Part shown: positions 27,338 to 36,695 of the stretch, in pieces | Position numbering within the stretch: the stretch's first letter is position 1 | Layout of the letters: each line of letters opens with the position of its first letter | From: Tardiphaga sp. P9-11 | Lineage (GTDB): Bacteria > Pseudomonadota > Alphaproteobacteria > Rhizobiales > Xanthobacteraceae | DNA length: 64,000 nucleotides | Direction: 5' to 3' | Assembly (NCBI RefSeq): GCF_008329525.1 | Contig: NZ_NPKQ01000008.1 | Coordinates: forward strand, 1-64,000 | Position numbers and translations under genes: made by a program | Notes under the pieces: model-generated | The model's input: the letters and a program-made list of their open reading frames with translations, nothing else | The model's database searches: none | Told to the model about the DNA's origin: nothing

Positions 27338-28459
27338 ATGGCTCGCCCTGAAGCGCACTTTCCCCAGGAGCCGAGATTGACGCAACTTCTGCTCGACACC
27401 AACGAACCGACCGCCCCACATGCCGGTACATCCCCTCAGACGGATGCCGCATTGCGGCCGCGGCCGCTGCTCGAAGTGCGCGATCTGGCGGTCGAGTTCG
27501 GCGTCGGTCGCTCGGCGCTCCGTGCGGTGGATCGTGTGTCGTTCTCGGTTGCCCCCGGCGAGACGCTTGCGATCGTCGGCGAAAGCGGCTCCGGCAAGAG
27601 CGTAACAGCGCTGTCATTGTTGCGGCTGATACCGTCGCCCCCGAGTCGGGTCAAATCCGGCGAGATCCTGTTTAACGGCCGTGATCTGCTGAAGCTCTCC
27701 GACAAGGAGATGCGTGCGATCCGTGGTAACGAGATCGCGATGATCTTCCAGGAGCCGATGTCGTCGCTCAACCCGTCGCTGACGGTCGGGCTGCAAATCG
27801 CCGAGCCGATGCAACTGCATCATGGGCTCAGCTGGAAGAAGGCGATCGCCAAGGCCGGTGAGTTGTTGTCACGCGCGCGCATCCCGGACGCTGCGAGCCG
27901 GGTCACGGCCTATCCGCACCAGTTCTCCGGCGGCATGCGGCAGCGCGCGATGATCGCGATGGCGCTTGCCTGTAAACCGAAGCTGATCATCGCAGATGAG
28001 CCGACGACCGCGCTCGACGTCACCGTGCAGTCGCAGATCCTGTCGCTGCTGAAGGACCTCACGCGCGAAACCAAAGCGGCGCTTGTACTCATCACGCATG
28101 ATCTCGGCGTCGTCGCGCGCTATGCCGACAGGGTCTGCGTAATGTATGCCGGCCGCATCGTGGAGAGCGGCACCGCGCATGAGATCTATGAGCGCCCAAG
28201 CCATCCTTACACACTCGGCCTGATGGCTTCGATCCCGCGGCTGGATCAGGACGCCCAGGAGCGTCTGGTGCCGATCGAGGGCCAGCCGCCGGATCTGTCG
28301 GCCTTGCCGCAGGGCTGTGCGTTTCAGGCGCGCTGCCGTTATGTCGGCGAACGCTGCCGGCAGGAATCGCCGCCGCTCGAACATATCGACGGGCAGCATT
28401 TTCGGGCGTGTTTCGCCGACGTTGCAAAGGGAGTGAACGCCGATGCGTGGAGTACCTGA
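27338..28459 (+). CDS. dipeptide/oligopeptide-type ABC ATPase (DppD-like)
   Basis: The protein of up to 373 residues has Walker [10 protein letters not shown], signature [15 protein letters not shown], Walker [14 protein letters not shown] and the C-terminal peptide-transporter motif [10 protein letters not shown], where Cys residues can bind an iron-sulfur cluster. ATG 27338 lies against a hairpin and has no good ribosome site. TTG 27377, preceded by AGGAG at 27366-27370, would give a protein 13 residues shorter and may be the real start. It overlaps the DppF-like gene by 17 bases. Confidence 0.9.
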   Translation: MARPEAHFPQEPRLTQLLLDTNEPTAPHAGTSPQTDAALRPRPLLEVRDLAVEFGVGRSALRAVDRVSFSVAPGETLAIVGESGSGKSVTALSLLRLIPSPPSRVKSGEILFNGRDLLKLSDKEMRAIRGNEIAMIFQEPMSSLNPSLTVGLQIAEPMQLHHGLSWKKAIAKAGELLSRARIPDAASRVTAYPHQFSGGMRQRAMIAMALACKPKLIIADEPTTALDVTVQSQILSLLKDLTRETKAALVLITHDLGVVARYADRVCVMYAGRIVESGTAHEIYERPSHPYTLGLMASIPRLDQDAQERLVPIEGQPPDLSALPQGCAFQARCRYVGERCRQESPPLEHIDGQHFRACFADVAKGVNADAWST

Positions 28460-29540
28460 CCAGTTCGATCAGCCCATCCTCAAGGTCAGCGGCTTGCAGG
28501 TGCACTTTCCGTTGTTCAAGGGGGTTGTCGTTCGCAAGCAGGTCGGCAGCGTGCGCGCCGTCGATGGGGTGTCGTTCGAAGTGCGCAAGGGCGAGACGCT
28601 GGGGCTGGTCGGCGAGTCTGGCTGCGGCAAGTCGACGACGGGCCTTGCGATCCTGCGCATGACGCCGATCACCGCAGGCACAGTCGAATTCGAAGGCAAG
28701 GACATCGCATCCTACGGCGCGAAAGCGATGCGCGCTGTCCGGCGGCGCATCCAGATGGTGTATCAGGACCCCTATGGGTCGCTCAACCCGCGCATGAGGG
28801 TCGGCGACATCATCGGCGAGCCCCTGCTCGTGCACGGCGTGGATACCGAACGCGAGGTGTATCGCGCCCGGATCCAGGAATTGCTGCGGCTGGTCGGATT
28901 GCGGCCCGATATGGCGGAACGCTATCCGCACGAATTTTCCGGCGGGCAGCGGCAGCGCATCTCGATCGCGCGCGCCGTCGCGCTCAATCCCGCACTCCTG
29001 ATCTGCGACGAGCCGGTCTCTGCGCTCGACGTCTCGATCCAGGCCCAAGTCGTCAACCTTTTCCAGGAACTGCAGGAGAGGCTGGGTCTCTCCTATCTCT
29101 TCATCGCGCACGACCTGGCCGTGGTAAGACATGTCAGCCACCGCATCGCCGTGATGTATCTCGGCCGTATCGTCGAGATCGCGCCGCGCAACGAACTCTA
29201 CAAGACACCGTTGCATCCCTACACGCAGGGACTTCTGGCCGCGGTCCCGATCCCCAGTCCGTCGGCCGAGGCGCTTCGACCGCAGCAGGTAATCCTTGGC
29301 GAACCGCCGAGCGTGGTCAATCCGCCGTCGGGGTGCCGCTTCCATCCGCGCTGCCCGATGGCGATGAAGGTCTGCGCCGAGGTCGATCCACCGCTGCGGG
29401 AGATGGGGAATGGCCGCGCCTCAGCGTGCCACTTGCACGATCCGGCGGTGACCGGCATAGATCGTACTGCATTGCCGCACGCGGTGCAGGGCGCGACACG
29501 TGCGGATGCCGTGCAGTCCGGTGTTGCGGCAGTGGCTTGA
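28443..29540 (+). CDS. dipeptide/oligopeptide-type ABC ATPase (DppF-like)
   Basis: This 365-residue ATPase has Walker [10 protein letters not shown], signature [15 protein letters not shown] and Walker [14 protein letters not shown], and ends with the [16 protein letters not shown] cysteine motif of the oligopeptide ATPase family. It completes the transporter. A double-TetR regulator starts 48 bases later on the same strand. Confidence 0.92.
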   Translation: MRGVPDQFDQPILKVSGLQVHFPLFKGVVVRKQVGSVRAVDGVSFEVRKGETLGLVGESGCGKSTTGLAILRMTPITAGTVEFEGKDIASYGAKAMRAVRRRIQMVYQDPYGSLNPRMRVGDIIGEPLLVHGVDTEREVYRARIQELLRLVGLRPDMAERYPHEFSGGQRQRISIARAVALNPALLICDEPVSALDVSIQAQVVNLFQELQERLGLSYLFIAHDLAVVRHVSHRIAVMYLGRIVEIAPRNELYKTPLHPYTQGLLAAVPIPSPSAEALRPQQVILGEPPSVVNPPSGCRFHPRCPMAMKVCAEVDPPLREMGNGRASACHLHDPAVTGIDRTALPHAVQGATRADAVQSGVAAVA

Positions 29541-29588
29541 ACGTCGCGCAGCCGAGCCGGTATGTATCCATCTCCATGACTGAATCGC

Positions 29589-30833
29589 ATGAGTGATCTG
29601 CCGATCATTGACGAGGGGCAGACCCGCCGCTTCATCGAGAAGCGCGAGGCCATTCTCGATGCGGCCGCCCGTCTCTTTAACCGACGTGGCATTCGCGGCA
29701 CCACGCTGTCAGATGTTGCGGCGAGCGTCGGGCTCGTGACCAACAGCGTCACCTATTACTATCGCAAGAAAGAGGATCTCGCACTCGCTTGCGTGCTTCG
29801 CTCCGTCGCGGTGTTCGACGCGCTGCTCGCGGAGGCGGAGAGGGCGAAGATGCCGGAACAGCGGATCACGGCCTTCGTCACTGGGTTCTTTCAGTTGCTA
29901 GCCGATGTCGAGGCTGGCCTGCGACCGGAATTCGTCAACTTCTCCGAGGTGAATGCGCTGAGCGCGATGCGCGAGGATGTCGCCACGGTCTATGCCCGCA
30001 TGTTCCGACGTGTCCGCGGCCTGATGGGCCCGGAAGAACGGCTCGGTCTCACGCGCGCAGAACGCAATGCGCGGGCACATCTGCTATTCACGCTGACTCA
30101 ATGGGCGCGCGTCTGGGTACATCGTTACGAAGTGACCGGATATGCCCGGGCAGCTGGACATGCCAGCGACATCCTGTTGCGCGGCTTCGGCCCAGCAAAG
30201 GCGGTCTGGGCGCCGCCGGCGCTGCCGACGCTCGCTGGTCCGTCGGCGCTCGACGATATTTCACCTGATGCGTTTCTTCGCGTCGCGACGCGCCTGATCA
30301 ACGAGCAGGGATCCCGCGGAGCCTCAGTCGAGAAGATATCGGCCGCGTTGAAAGTGACGAAGGGCTCGTTCTATCATCACAACGAGAACAAGGACGATCT
30401 GATTATCGCCTGTTTCGAGCGGACATTCGGTGTGATACGCCGTGCGCAATCCGCGGCGGACGGATGCGAATCCGGATGGCAGAAGTTGAGCGCCGCCGCC
30501 GCTGCACTGGTGAGCTATCAATTGTCCCGGGATGGCCCGTTGCTGCGCATCACTGCACGAAGCGGCCTGCCCGAAGCAGCGGCAGAGCAGACTATCCGCA
30601 CCATGAACCGGCTGTCCGAGCATTTTGCCAGCGCGCTCGTCGACGGGGTTGCGGACGGGTCTGTTCGTCCGGTCGATCCGGCCATCGCCGCGCAGATGAT
30701 CAATGGCATGATCAATGCGTCAGCCTCGATCAAGCGCTGGGTTCCCGGCGCGACGATCGACAACGTGGCCTGCCTCTATGCGCGTCCGCTGTTCATGGGT
30801 CTGCTATGCAGCGGCGCACAGGGCGGCGAGTGA
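29589..30833 (+). CDS. tandem double TetR-family regulator
   Basis: This 414-residue protein is a head-to-tail fusion of two TetR-like units. Unit 1 (residues 1 to about 200) has the helix-turn-helix TTLSDVAASVGLVTNSVTYY followed by RKKEDL. Unit 2 (from about residue 222) has ASVEKISAALKVTKGSFYHH followed by ENKDDL. Each is followed by an all-helical ligand/dimerisation domain. Normal TetR regulators are about 200 residues with one DNA-binding domain and dimerise, so this chain may act as an intramolecular pseudo-dimer. Similar double-TetR proteins are known in actinobacteria and rhizobia but are uncommon. It is last in the peptide-type operon and may autoregulate it. No clear ribosome site precedes the ATG. 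Confidence 0.88.
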   Translation: MSDLPIIDEGQTRRFIEKREAILDAAARLFNRRGIRGTTLSDVAASVGLVTNSVTYYYRKKEDLALACVLRSVAVFDALLAEAERAKMPEQRITAFVTGFFQLLADVEAGLRPEFVNFSEVNALSAMREDVATVYARMFRRVRGLMGPEERLGLTRAERNARAHLLFTLTQWARVWVHRYEVTGYARAAGHASDILLRGFGPAKAVWAPPALPTLAGPSALDDISPDAFLRVATRLINEQGSRGASVEKISAALKVTKGSFYHHNENKDDLIIACFERTFGVIRRAQSAADGCESGWQKLSAAAAALVSYQLSRDGPLLRITARSGLPEAAAEQTIRTMNRLSEHFASALVDGVADGSVRPVDPAIAAQMINGMINASASIKRWVPGATIDNVACLYARPLFMGLLCSGAQGGE

Positions 30834-30974
30834 AGGATGAATAGCTGATCCGCAGCTTGTGGAAGCACTCAATACCGTCTGCAATCGAAGTTATACAGAG
30901 GCCCCACAGTGGTGATTTCACATCCTCGCGAGAGTTCCTAATGTCGGCCTTAGCGAATCAGAAGGAACTTTCCG

Positions 30975-31271
30975 ATGCCTAAAATGACCAAAACGCAGCT
31001 TATCGAAGCGATTTCAGAGTCCAGCCAAATCTCGAAGAACGACGTCAAGTCGGTATTCGACCATCTGGCGACCGTCGGATACAAGGAGTTGAATGAATCC
31101 GGCGAATTCGTCATCCCCGGATTCGTCAAGATGTCCGTCGTCAACAAACCAGCGACGGAAGCACGCAGCGGTGTCAATCCGTTCACCAAGGAGCCGATGG
31201 AATTTGCGGCCAAGCCTGCCAGCAAGTCGGTCAAGGCTTCGCCGCTGAAAGTGGTGAAGGACGCCGTTTAA
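30975..31271 (+). CDS. HU-family DNA-binding protein
   Basis: This 98-residue protein has the HU/IHF fold: TKTQLIEAISESSQISKNDV at the N-terminus and the DNA-arm block GVNPFTKEPMEF at residues about 69-80 (family GxNPxTGE). The arm differs from housekeeping HU (ARSGVNPFTKEP), and the C-terminus is Lys/Ala-rich (KPASKSVKASPLKVVK). This points to a specialised nucleoid protein rather than the main HU. AAGGAAC lies about ten bases before the start. It stands alone at the border between the catabolic region and the IS-rich gap. Confidence 0.88.
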   Translation: MPKMTKTQLIEAISESSQISKNDVKSVFDHLATVGYKELNESGEFVIPGFVKMSVVNKPATEARSGVNPFTKEPMEFAAKPASKSVKASPLKVVKDAV

Positions 31272-31285
31272 GGCCGCGCATTGTC

Positions 31286-31325
31286 GGGTGCGCATCAGCG
31301 ATGAGGCGCACCCGCAACTTGTTTT
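31286..31325 (+). terminator. probable terminator of the HU-like gene
   Basis: GGGTGCGC (31286-31293) and GCGCACCC (31306-31313) form an 8-bp perfect stem with a 12-base loop, followed by GCAACTTGTTTT. It lies 15 bases after the stop. Confidence 0.6.
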
Positions 31326-31396
31326 GGAACGACCGCGTCAGTCTTCGAACCCGCCAGCAGTCCATGAGGGAGGGAGGGCTCAGGCACGTAGAATCT

Positions 31397-31872
31397 CTAG
31401 CTGCGGGCCGTGTCGACCGGCAAGCCGCCGTATTCATCGCTGCGCGACAATGCCGTTGGATCGAACGTCTCTCCACGAATGCGCGACAGGGCGCATAAGG
31501 CGCGGTCGCGATCACTTTCCAGAAGTTGACCGAGATGTTTGACCGCGGCGTTCGGCCTGCGCTGCCGGATCGCCTTCAGCGTCGAGGCCATCGGGTCGGC
31601 GCTGAACCGGCGGATGTCGCGGGTCTGATAGTCCAGCGGCGTCTTCCAGATGGTTTGACGTAGGGTCGGGTTGACCAGGCCGGTGACCAATTCGACGAGC
31701 ACAGTGCGAACATTGAACAGGTCCGCGACTGATTTGAGGGACAGCGGCTCGATATAGGCCGCGCCGAGCTTCTGAAATCGCAGCTTGCAGCACGCATCGG
31801 CAACCGGCGTCCCGGTCTCTGCCTGTTGCACCGCAAAGGCGATCGCTGATCGCTGAGCTTGGACTTCTTCAT
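31397..31872 (-). pseudogene. chimeric relic: IS3-type orfA start joined to a GntR FCD domain
   Basis: The minus strand begins MKKSKLSDQRS at 31872, shifts frame, and continues VQQAETGTPVADACCKL, the classic N-terminus of IS3-family OrfA (helix-turn-helix of the transposase). After about 25 codons it changes to SLKSVADLFNVRTVLVELVT followed by helices ending DRALCAL, which looks like the ligand-binding FCD domain of a GntR/FadR-type regulator. The regulator's winged helix is absent. The simplest reading is an IS3 insertion in a gntR gene followed by deletion. Neither part should be functional. Confidence 0.55.
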
Positions 31873-32370
31873 CGGCCGGGCTCCCCTTCGGTATTAGCCT
31901 AACCGGAAAACTCTCGTTCAGATTGGTCCAAACTTCTGCAGACCGCAGTTTGTCAGTCCGGTATCAGACATGAAATCGGATGTCGCTGGACAAGACCGTC
32001 GCTCAAAAGTTACGCGCGCTATGCGCACGTTTTGGAATTGTCTGATTACGGATATATGTCGGACACATATCCACCCACTTTGCGGTCAGTCTTCTCCGGC
32101 CACCAGACAGACTTGGGTACCGCTGTGCTGATCGGCTTCGGCCGTAGCGCCCCGAGGCAGTGTCGCTATAGGGATGGTCTCGGACTTTTGAGCAGTCTCT
32201 GCGGCGCACGGCGCGCGCAAAGGCGCCAGCTTCGCGGTGCGCCTCGGCTGCCTGCTCCGCAGATATGCGGATCGTGCTGCCCTACAGCGTATCGAGTGAC
32301 GTGGTACCATGACGGCAGAGCAGGCGGAGTGGAGCAATCGGCCGCTAGGATTCGTGCTCTGGAGCGGCGA
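31873..32370. other. gene-poor gap
   Basis: About 500 bases with only overlapping low-complexity frames (Arg-rich on one strand, Ser/Pro-rich on the other). Part of it may be the decayed upstream end of the IS3-type relic. No gene is supported. Confidence 0.35.
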
Positions 32371-32604
32371 CTAGAGTTCGGCCAAGTCATCGACTCCCGT
32401 AGCGAAACGGTCCAACACGCCGGTTTTCTGCGAACATCCCAATATTTTAGCCAATGAGGACACCCACGCAACTTCTCGACGATAAATATTATGGTAGCTT
32501 ACATTTTCTTCAAATCTTTTTATATCCTGGAATTTAAAGCCGTTTTCGGCGTATTGTGCAGTCACGGCTTTCATAAGCGCTTGCAAGTTTCGTTCAATGT
32601 TCAT
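32371..32604 (-). CDS. small hypothetical protein, possibly truncated
   Basis: A 77-residue frame starts MNIERNLQALMKAVTAQYAE and continues with KFQDIKRFEENVSYHNIYRR. It is amphipathic without membrane segments, and local base use is lower in GC than the flanks. It is divergent from the PhyH-like gene 26 bases away. No family is recognised and the ribosome site is poor, so this may be a fragment. Confidence 0.3.
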   Translation of the reverse strand: MNIERNLQALMKAVTAQYAENGFKFQDIKRFEENVSYHNIYRREVAWVSSLAKILGCSQKTGVLDRFATGVDDLAEL

Positions 32605-32630
32605 CTTCCATCATTGCGGGGAGAGCAGCC

Positions 32631-33485
32631 ATGAACCTCAAGTCGATTGCACGGAAAGTCAATCAAGGCGAACTTCACTATGTCCTTGGCCGGTTCAAGA
32701 CCGTCCGCAAGACCTATAGCGGCGTCCGGCGCCTAGCGGCTGGCTTTACGCGCCGGTCAGCAGTCAACGAGCGAACAGAAACGCTGTTTCCAAACGCTGA
32801 CGTTACCCAAATAGTTAAGGCCATTCGAGCGGACGCGGTCTTTGTCGGCCTAAATCTCCCGGCCGATATAGTCACTGACATCAGAGCGTTTGCTGCGTCA
32901 GAGCCGCTTCACGCCATTTACGATCCGAATGGGCCGACCTTTCATTACTCGGACGTGGTGCGCGGAATATCTTCCGATGGCAGGGTAATTCCAGTCGCGG
33001 GCATTCGCGATCCCTCGCGCTGCCCGGCCGTCAAGGCGGTGGTTGAAGACCCGGCGCTCCGCGCTATTGCGAGCGCGTATTTGGGGCATGAGCCGCACAA
33101 GATTCTGACGCTACTGAGCTGGAGTTTCGCGTCGGGATTAACCGATGAAGAGCGGCGCCAGTTGAAGCATCATGTGATTGATTACCACTATGACATCGAG
33201 GGATATAACTTCGTGTATGCGAGCTTTTACATAACCGATTGTGATCGTCATTCTGGCGCGCACGTTATGATGAAACGCTCGCATAACAAAAAGCCGCTAG
33301 CGATGTTGCTGGGTTCGGTCACGGCAAGCGAAGCCGCCGTAAGGCAACAATTCGGGCTTGAGAACGAGATTATGATTGAAGGCGCGGCGGGAACCGGCTT
33401 CGTTCAGGATACTTCCTGCTTTCACCGCGCGACGCCGCCGACTGAGAAGAATCGGCTGATGTTAGCGATTCGGTTCGTTAACTGA
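32631..33485 (+). CDS. phytanoyl-CoA dioxygenase (PhyH)-like oxygenase
   Basis: This 284-residue protein has the PhyH-like double-stranded beta-helix. HYDIEGYNFVYASFYITD carries the HxD iron motif, SGAHVMMKRSHNKKP follows, and the C-terminal CFHRATPPTEKNRLML carries the distal His and the Arg that holds 2-oxoglutarate. Fe(II)/2-oxoglutarate dependence is inferred from these residues. Proteins of this type occur in polysaccharide and lipopolysaccharide loci, where their substrates are mostly unknown. GGGGAGA precedes the ATG. It is isolated among IS relics but points toward the rhamnose/EPS cluster and may modify a glycan or lipid. Its GC is lower than the catabolic genes, consistent with transfer. 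Confidence 0.8.
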   Translation: MNLKSIARKVNQGELHYVLGRFKTVRKTYSGVRRLAAGFTRRSAVNERTETLFPNADVTQIVKAIRADAVFVGLNLPADIVTDIRAFAASEPLHAIYDPNGPTFHYSDVVRGISSDGRVIPVAGIRDPSRCPAVKAVVEDPALRAIASAYLGHEPHKILTLLSWSFASGLTDEERRQLKHHVIDYHYDIEGYNFVYASFYITDCDRHSGAHVMMKRSHNKKPLAMLLGSVTASEAAVRQQFGLENEIMIEGAAGTGFVQDTSCFHRATPPTEKNRLMLAIRFVN

Positions 33486-33731
33486 CACACCCTGCCCAAT
33501 TTCGTGAGGTATAAAATTGCCGGGAGCGAAAAGCTCAGAGAGAGAGTTTGAGATGACGCATAAGATGTCCAAAACCTCTTCAACTTCCTGCTACGTGAGA
33601 AGACGAATCTCAAGTTCATTGTTCTCTCAAAAGGACCTGCATCGCTTTTGAACACCGGAGTTAACTGTTCACCCAAGAATCTTATTGTCAGAGTAAATGC
33701 GTATCTGAGCGGCGTTCTTGTCGGAGGGATC

Positions 33732-33839
33732 ATGAGTATCAATGTTGATCGTGCGGCGGAGGCCGCTAGGATTGCAGCGGAACTTTTGTCCGATCTCGAA
33801 GCATTTCTTCAGGTCCATGCTGACCTGCGTCAGGCGTAG
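33732..33839 (+). CDS. 35-residue microprotein candidate
   Basis: A 35-codon frame (SINVDRAAEAARIAAELLSD, then LEAFLQVHADLRQA) starts four bases after a perfect CGGAGGG ribosome site. It is predicted to be a single amphipathic helix. No family is recognised, and it may be a fragment of a longer gene. Confidence 0.35.
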   Translation: MSINVDRAAEAARIAAELLSDLEAFLQVHADLRQA

Positions 33840-34669
33840 GCGAGGGATGGGGGTCATACCAAAGATCCTAAAGATGGGGCTGAATCAGCCACGACCTATC
33901 ATTCATAAGCCTTGGATAAATTCGTCGTATCCAACGGTGCATTCACAGGGTGACCCCTTACCGGGGCCGGTAAGACGGCATGCCAACTTATCTCGTTCGA
34001 ATTTTCGAGATCCAGGACCTTGTCGGAATCTTGTCGGCCGACAGTAGCCGCGGACTTTTGAGAAATTCTTGCAGGGCATGTAACGCTGCCGCTCGTGCAT
34101 CGGTGTCGTTCCTTCGGCCTCAAGACGATCGCCAGATCTACCGCCTGGCTGGTGTCGCGGCCGAGACACCGAACTTCAGGGTAGCGACATCCGGCGTTGA
34201 AGCCTCGCCAGCATAGGAGCGCTGCATAGGGCTTTTATAGTCCAGGATGCGATAGTCCCATGCTGCACAAGCGAGGCGTTCTAACGGGGCGGCCATCGCT
34301 TGTTCGGCCGCTGCGGCGATCGGACTGCGATAGATCCTCTTCCGAGGCTTGGCGCCATGCCGCCGGCGCAGGTAGAAATCGAGCGAGCAGACGGCGGTTA
34401 GTTTTGGGTATCGGTCAGGCGGTCGCGCCGTGGATTGGTAGAGGGTCCCGATGCCTTCTGCATTGTTTGGGTCGCTCTGGGGACTGTGCGCTACACCGAT
34501 GGGAGGAGAACCCGAAATTAAATATTTGTTCTCGTCATGTGAGAATCTTCGCGCTCGATTCACTTTTCGTTCGTGCTGCAATATTTAATTTGGGAGGAAA
34601 CCTTAAAATAGAACAAAGTTAGTCCCGAGGTTTCTGTCAGCGGCGTGCCACTGCGTCACGCTATATCAA
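33840..34669. other. gene-poor stretch with uncertain frames
   Basis: A 147-codon minus frame (34581-34138) with PKLTAVCSLDFYLRRRHGAK and LERLACAAWDYRI has no recognised family and weak coding character. The right end (34573-34620) is an AT-rich island containing the EPS-region motif. Nothing else is supported. Confidence 0.3.
34580..34594 (+). repeat. AT-rich 15-mer, copy 1
   Basis: AATATTTAATTTGGG occurs here and identically at 38561-38575, in each case followed by more A/T-rich sequence. Shorter versions recur in other intergenic islands of the EPS region. Confidence 0.6.
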
Positions 34670-34941
34670 TCACTTGAACCTAGCGTCATGATTGGCAGCA
34701 AACGCAGCCATGATCTGGCCCCGGATGCCAGCCCGCCGCGACCGAACGAAGCGGTTGTAACAGGCAGTGCGGGGACCATAGGTTGCGGGCAGATCGCGCC
34801 CACGGGCGCCTGAGCGTAAGAAAAGATACGTCGAGCGCGCTACGGACGTTTACCCGCCGATACCCGCTGAACGCCGCGCGGCCTGTCCGGCAGCGTCAGC
34901 TTGATGGTAATCCATTCATAATCGCTGAGTTCGTAGCGCAT
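34670..34941 (-). mobile_element. decayed IS5-type (IS427-like) transposase orfA
   Basis: From ATG 34941 the minus strand reads MRYELSDYEWITIKLTLPDR and PRGVQRVSAGKRP, the standard N-terminus of IS5/IS427-group transposases. After an internal deletion a second frame gives RDLPATYGPRTACYNRFVRS and GQIMAAFAANHDARFK, ending at a stop at 34670. The middle block (GIFWVLRSGAPW in intact relatives) is missing, and the catalytic second ORF is absent. It is a dead relic. Confidence 0.7.
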
Positions 34942-35151
34942 GGTTCGAGACTCCGCTTCGTTGCTTGAATCGCGTCCACCGCGATCTCATCAGAAGAAGT
35001 GTCCCATGGTCGGGAGCGGGCTCGTCTGGTGGATAGCGTGAAAATTAACGGGGGCCCCTCGTCGTGGCTATGCCGAGAATATTTTGTTGTCTGCGTGATG
35101 GCGGTCCTCTTCCAGCAAGGAACCGAGTTGCTGTTTGCTGGCGCAATGCGC
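34942..35151. other. short intergenic stretch
   Basis: About 210 bases upstream of the IS5-type relic. No gene or clear signal was found. Confidence 0.3.
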
Positions 35152-35529
35152 CTAGCGTGTATTCTGCTCCTGTAACTGGGCAACCGTCACGTCCGGGAAT
35201 GGGCAATCCACTTCAACCAGAAAAACGAAAACGATTGAATCGGTAGCTGGCGCGTCTCTCGTTGCGTATTCAAATGCGGCAATTTCCGCATCATTCGCAG
35301 ATCGCACGGTGATGCACGATGCATCGGTACAAATCCGCGTCCCTCCCGAAGTCAGTCCTTTCAGATCGGATCGGAAGTCCGGAAGCGCGCAGATCGCCCG
35401 CGCGTGGCTGGCGTTCGGCGCGTTCAGGACCGTAGTGGGCTTTCCACCGATATCGACTGTGAAAATGCAAAACAAAGCGACCTGCTCAATTGCTGTAGAG
35501 GAAGTGAGGCCAACGGGTCGTGGCCCCAC
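35152..35529 (-). CDS. hypothetical small protein, rhizobial type
   Basis: The frame of up to 125 residues includes FTVDIGGKPTTVLNAPNASH, then ARAICALPDFRSDLKGLTSG, ending SIVFVFLVEVD. I recall short Bradyrhizobium proteins with this pattern (GKPTxVxNA, then an LPDFRxDL block, then FLVxVD), none with an assigned function. The start is uncertain: GTG 35529 adds an N-terminal piece unlike the rest, and a TTG near 35475 is an alternative. It overlaps no other credible gene. Confidence 0.5.
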   Translation of the reverse strand: MGPRPVGLTSSTAIEQVALFCIFTVDIGGKPTTVLNAPNASHARAICALPDFRSDLKGLTSGGTRICTDASCITVRSANDAEIAAFEYATRDAPATDSIVFVFLVEVDCPFPDVTVAQLQEQNTR

Positions 35530-35609
35530 CGGCTTGACGATTTTTCTCCAACGATGCGCTGGCGGTTGGCTAAATCTCCTGATCGGGATTGTCCCAATGT
35601 CCGTTTCAA

Positions 35610-36101
35610 TTATACGGGCCGCTGATATTCCCTTTCGACGCTGTGCCTGGTTATCTCCGGAGGCGATACTGCCATTCGCAAAGCAGTCGTGGCCGCGTCG
35701 GGGCCGCCCTGGATCGACGGCGCATGTTGTCTCTCTCGATCAACCGTCCCGCGTTCCTCGGACACCAAATGTGTTGTATCCGTTGTACGTTTTATCAGCT
35801 GGCGATCTTCATCGCGCGGCGCGCCACGACGATAACTGGACGCGTTCGATCGCAGCAGTCTATTCTTCGTCGATGAAACAGCGAGGGAGCCGGCACACCA
35901 CGCGGCGACGTAGGTGAAAGCCAGCGTAGCCAGCAGGACGAGACTTTCCTCAAGCAGCGTCAGCCGCGCTGCGTCGGGAGGATCAAACCGACGAAACAGG
36001 ATCGCGATAGTGAGTAGTACGCCCAGACATCCTGTCAGGTAGACGCTTGTTCTAATGACGATGCCGGCGGCGAATTCGTCGATCACTGATTTCGTCGCCA
36101 T
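35610..36101 (-). CDS. hypothetical membrane protein
   Basis: The 163-residue frame starts MATKSVIDEFAAGIVIRTSV and has two hydrophobic helices (about residues 16-36 and 50-72), followed by a hydrophilic Arg-rich tail. The N-terminal 75 residues look like a real two-helix membrane anchor; the tail is compositionally poor and may not be natural. No family is recognised. It is isolated, between another hypothetical gene and an AT-rich gap. Confidence 0.4.
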   Translation of the reverse strand: MATKSVIDEFAAGIVIRTSVYLTGCLGVLLTIAILFRRFDPPDAARLTLLEESLVLLATLAFTYVAAWCAGSLAVSSTKNRLLRSNASSYRRGAPRDEDRQLIKRTTDTTHLVSEERGTVDRERQHAPSIQGGPDAATTALRMAVSPPEITRHSVEREYQRPV

Positions 36102-36695
36102 ATGAAGAAGGCCTTACAATATTAGCCACTGCAATCGGCCGCCTGGTCGCAATGCGAGATTTGTCAGCCTCGGGGCCGGCCATCATTCGCAATCCACAAA
36201 GGGACGGCGTGCACACTTGTCCATTCAGCAATTTCTAATTTAAACGGCTTTCGATTTGAAATGGAAGTATTTAATAATAAATCTTCTAAAATTGTAGTCC
36301 GCCGTTCCAGTATGTTAAATTTGCAAAATTAAATGACGACGATGAGCATTTTTGTGCGCCGGCTGAGCACCCTTGCGGACACCGTGAAAGCTTCACAACC
36401 GAGCTCAAGGAACTCGCCGAACGGTGCGCCCGCATCGCTCGGTAGTCGACCTGGCGCTCAAGGATAGCCGCGCGAAGGCGGAGCCGGAGTTCCATGGATC
36501 CGGACTGGCCAATCGCGGATCCGAAGGAGATCTCACGGCAGCGCGGAAGGTATTTCGATAAAGTAGCGAGCATGTCGTGGCGGCATCGCCGTACAGCCAG
36601 CGGAGCAGGAAATTCAACTCAAAGAAAATTTGAACCTAATCAACCGCTGTCCTGACTCATTCACGGGACGAGCCATTGTCAGGTTGGAGGGTGCA
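36102..36695. other. gene-poor stretch with an AT-rich island
   Basis: About 590 bases. Positions 36228-36320 are strongly AT-rich (TTTAATAATAAATC). Short frames in 36330-36600 are not convincing. It may hold the promoter for the 78-residue frame downstream. Confidence 0.35.

Noticed and set aside
28092-29345. 417-codon minus-strand frame opposite the DppF-like ATPase
   Set aside because: Long antisense frames are common at this GC content; the plus-strand ATPase motifs are decisive.
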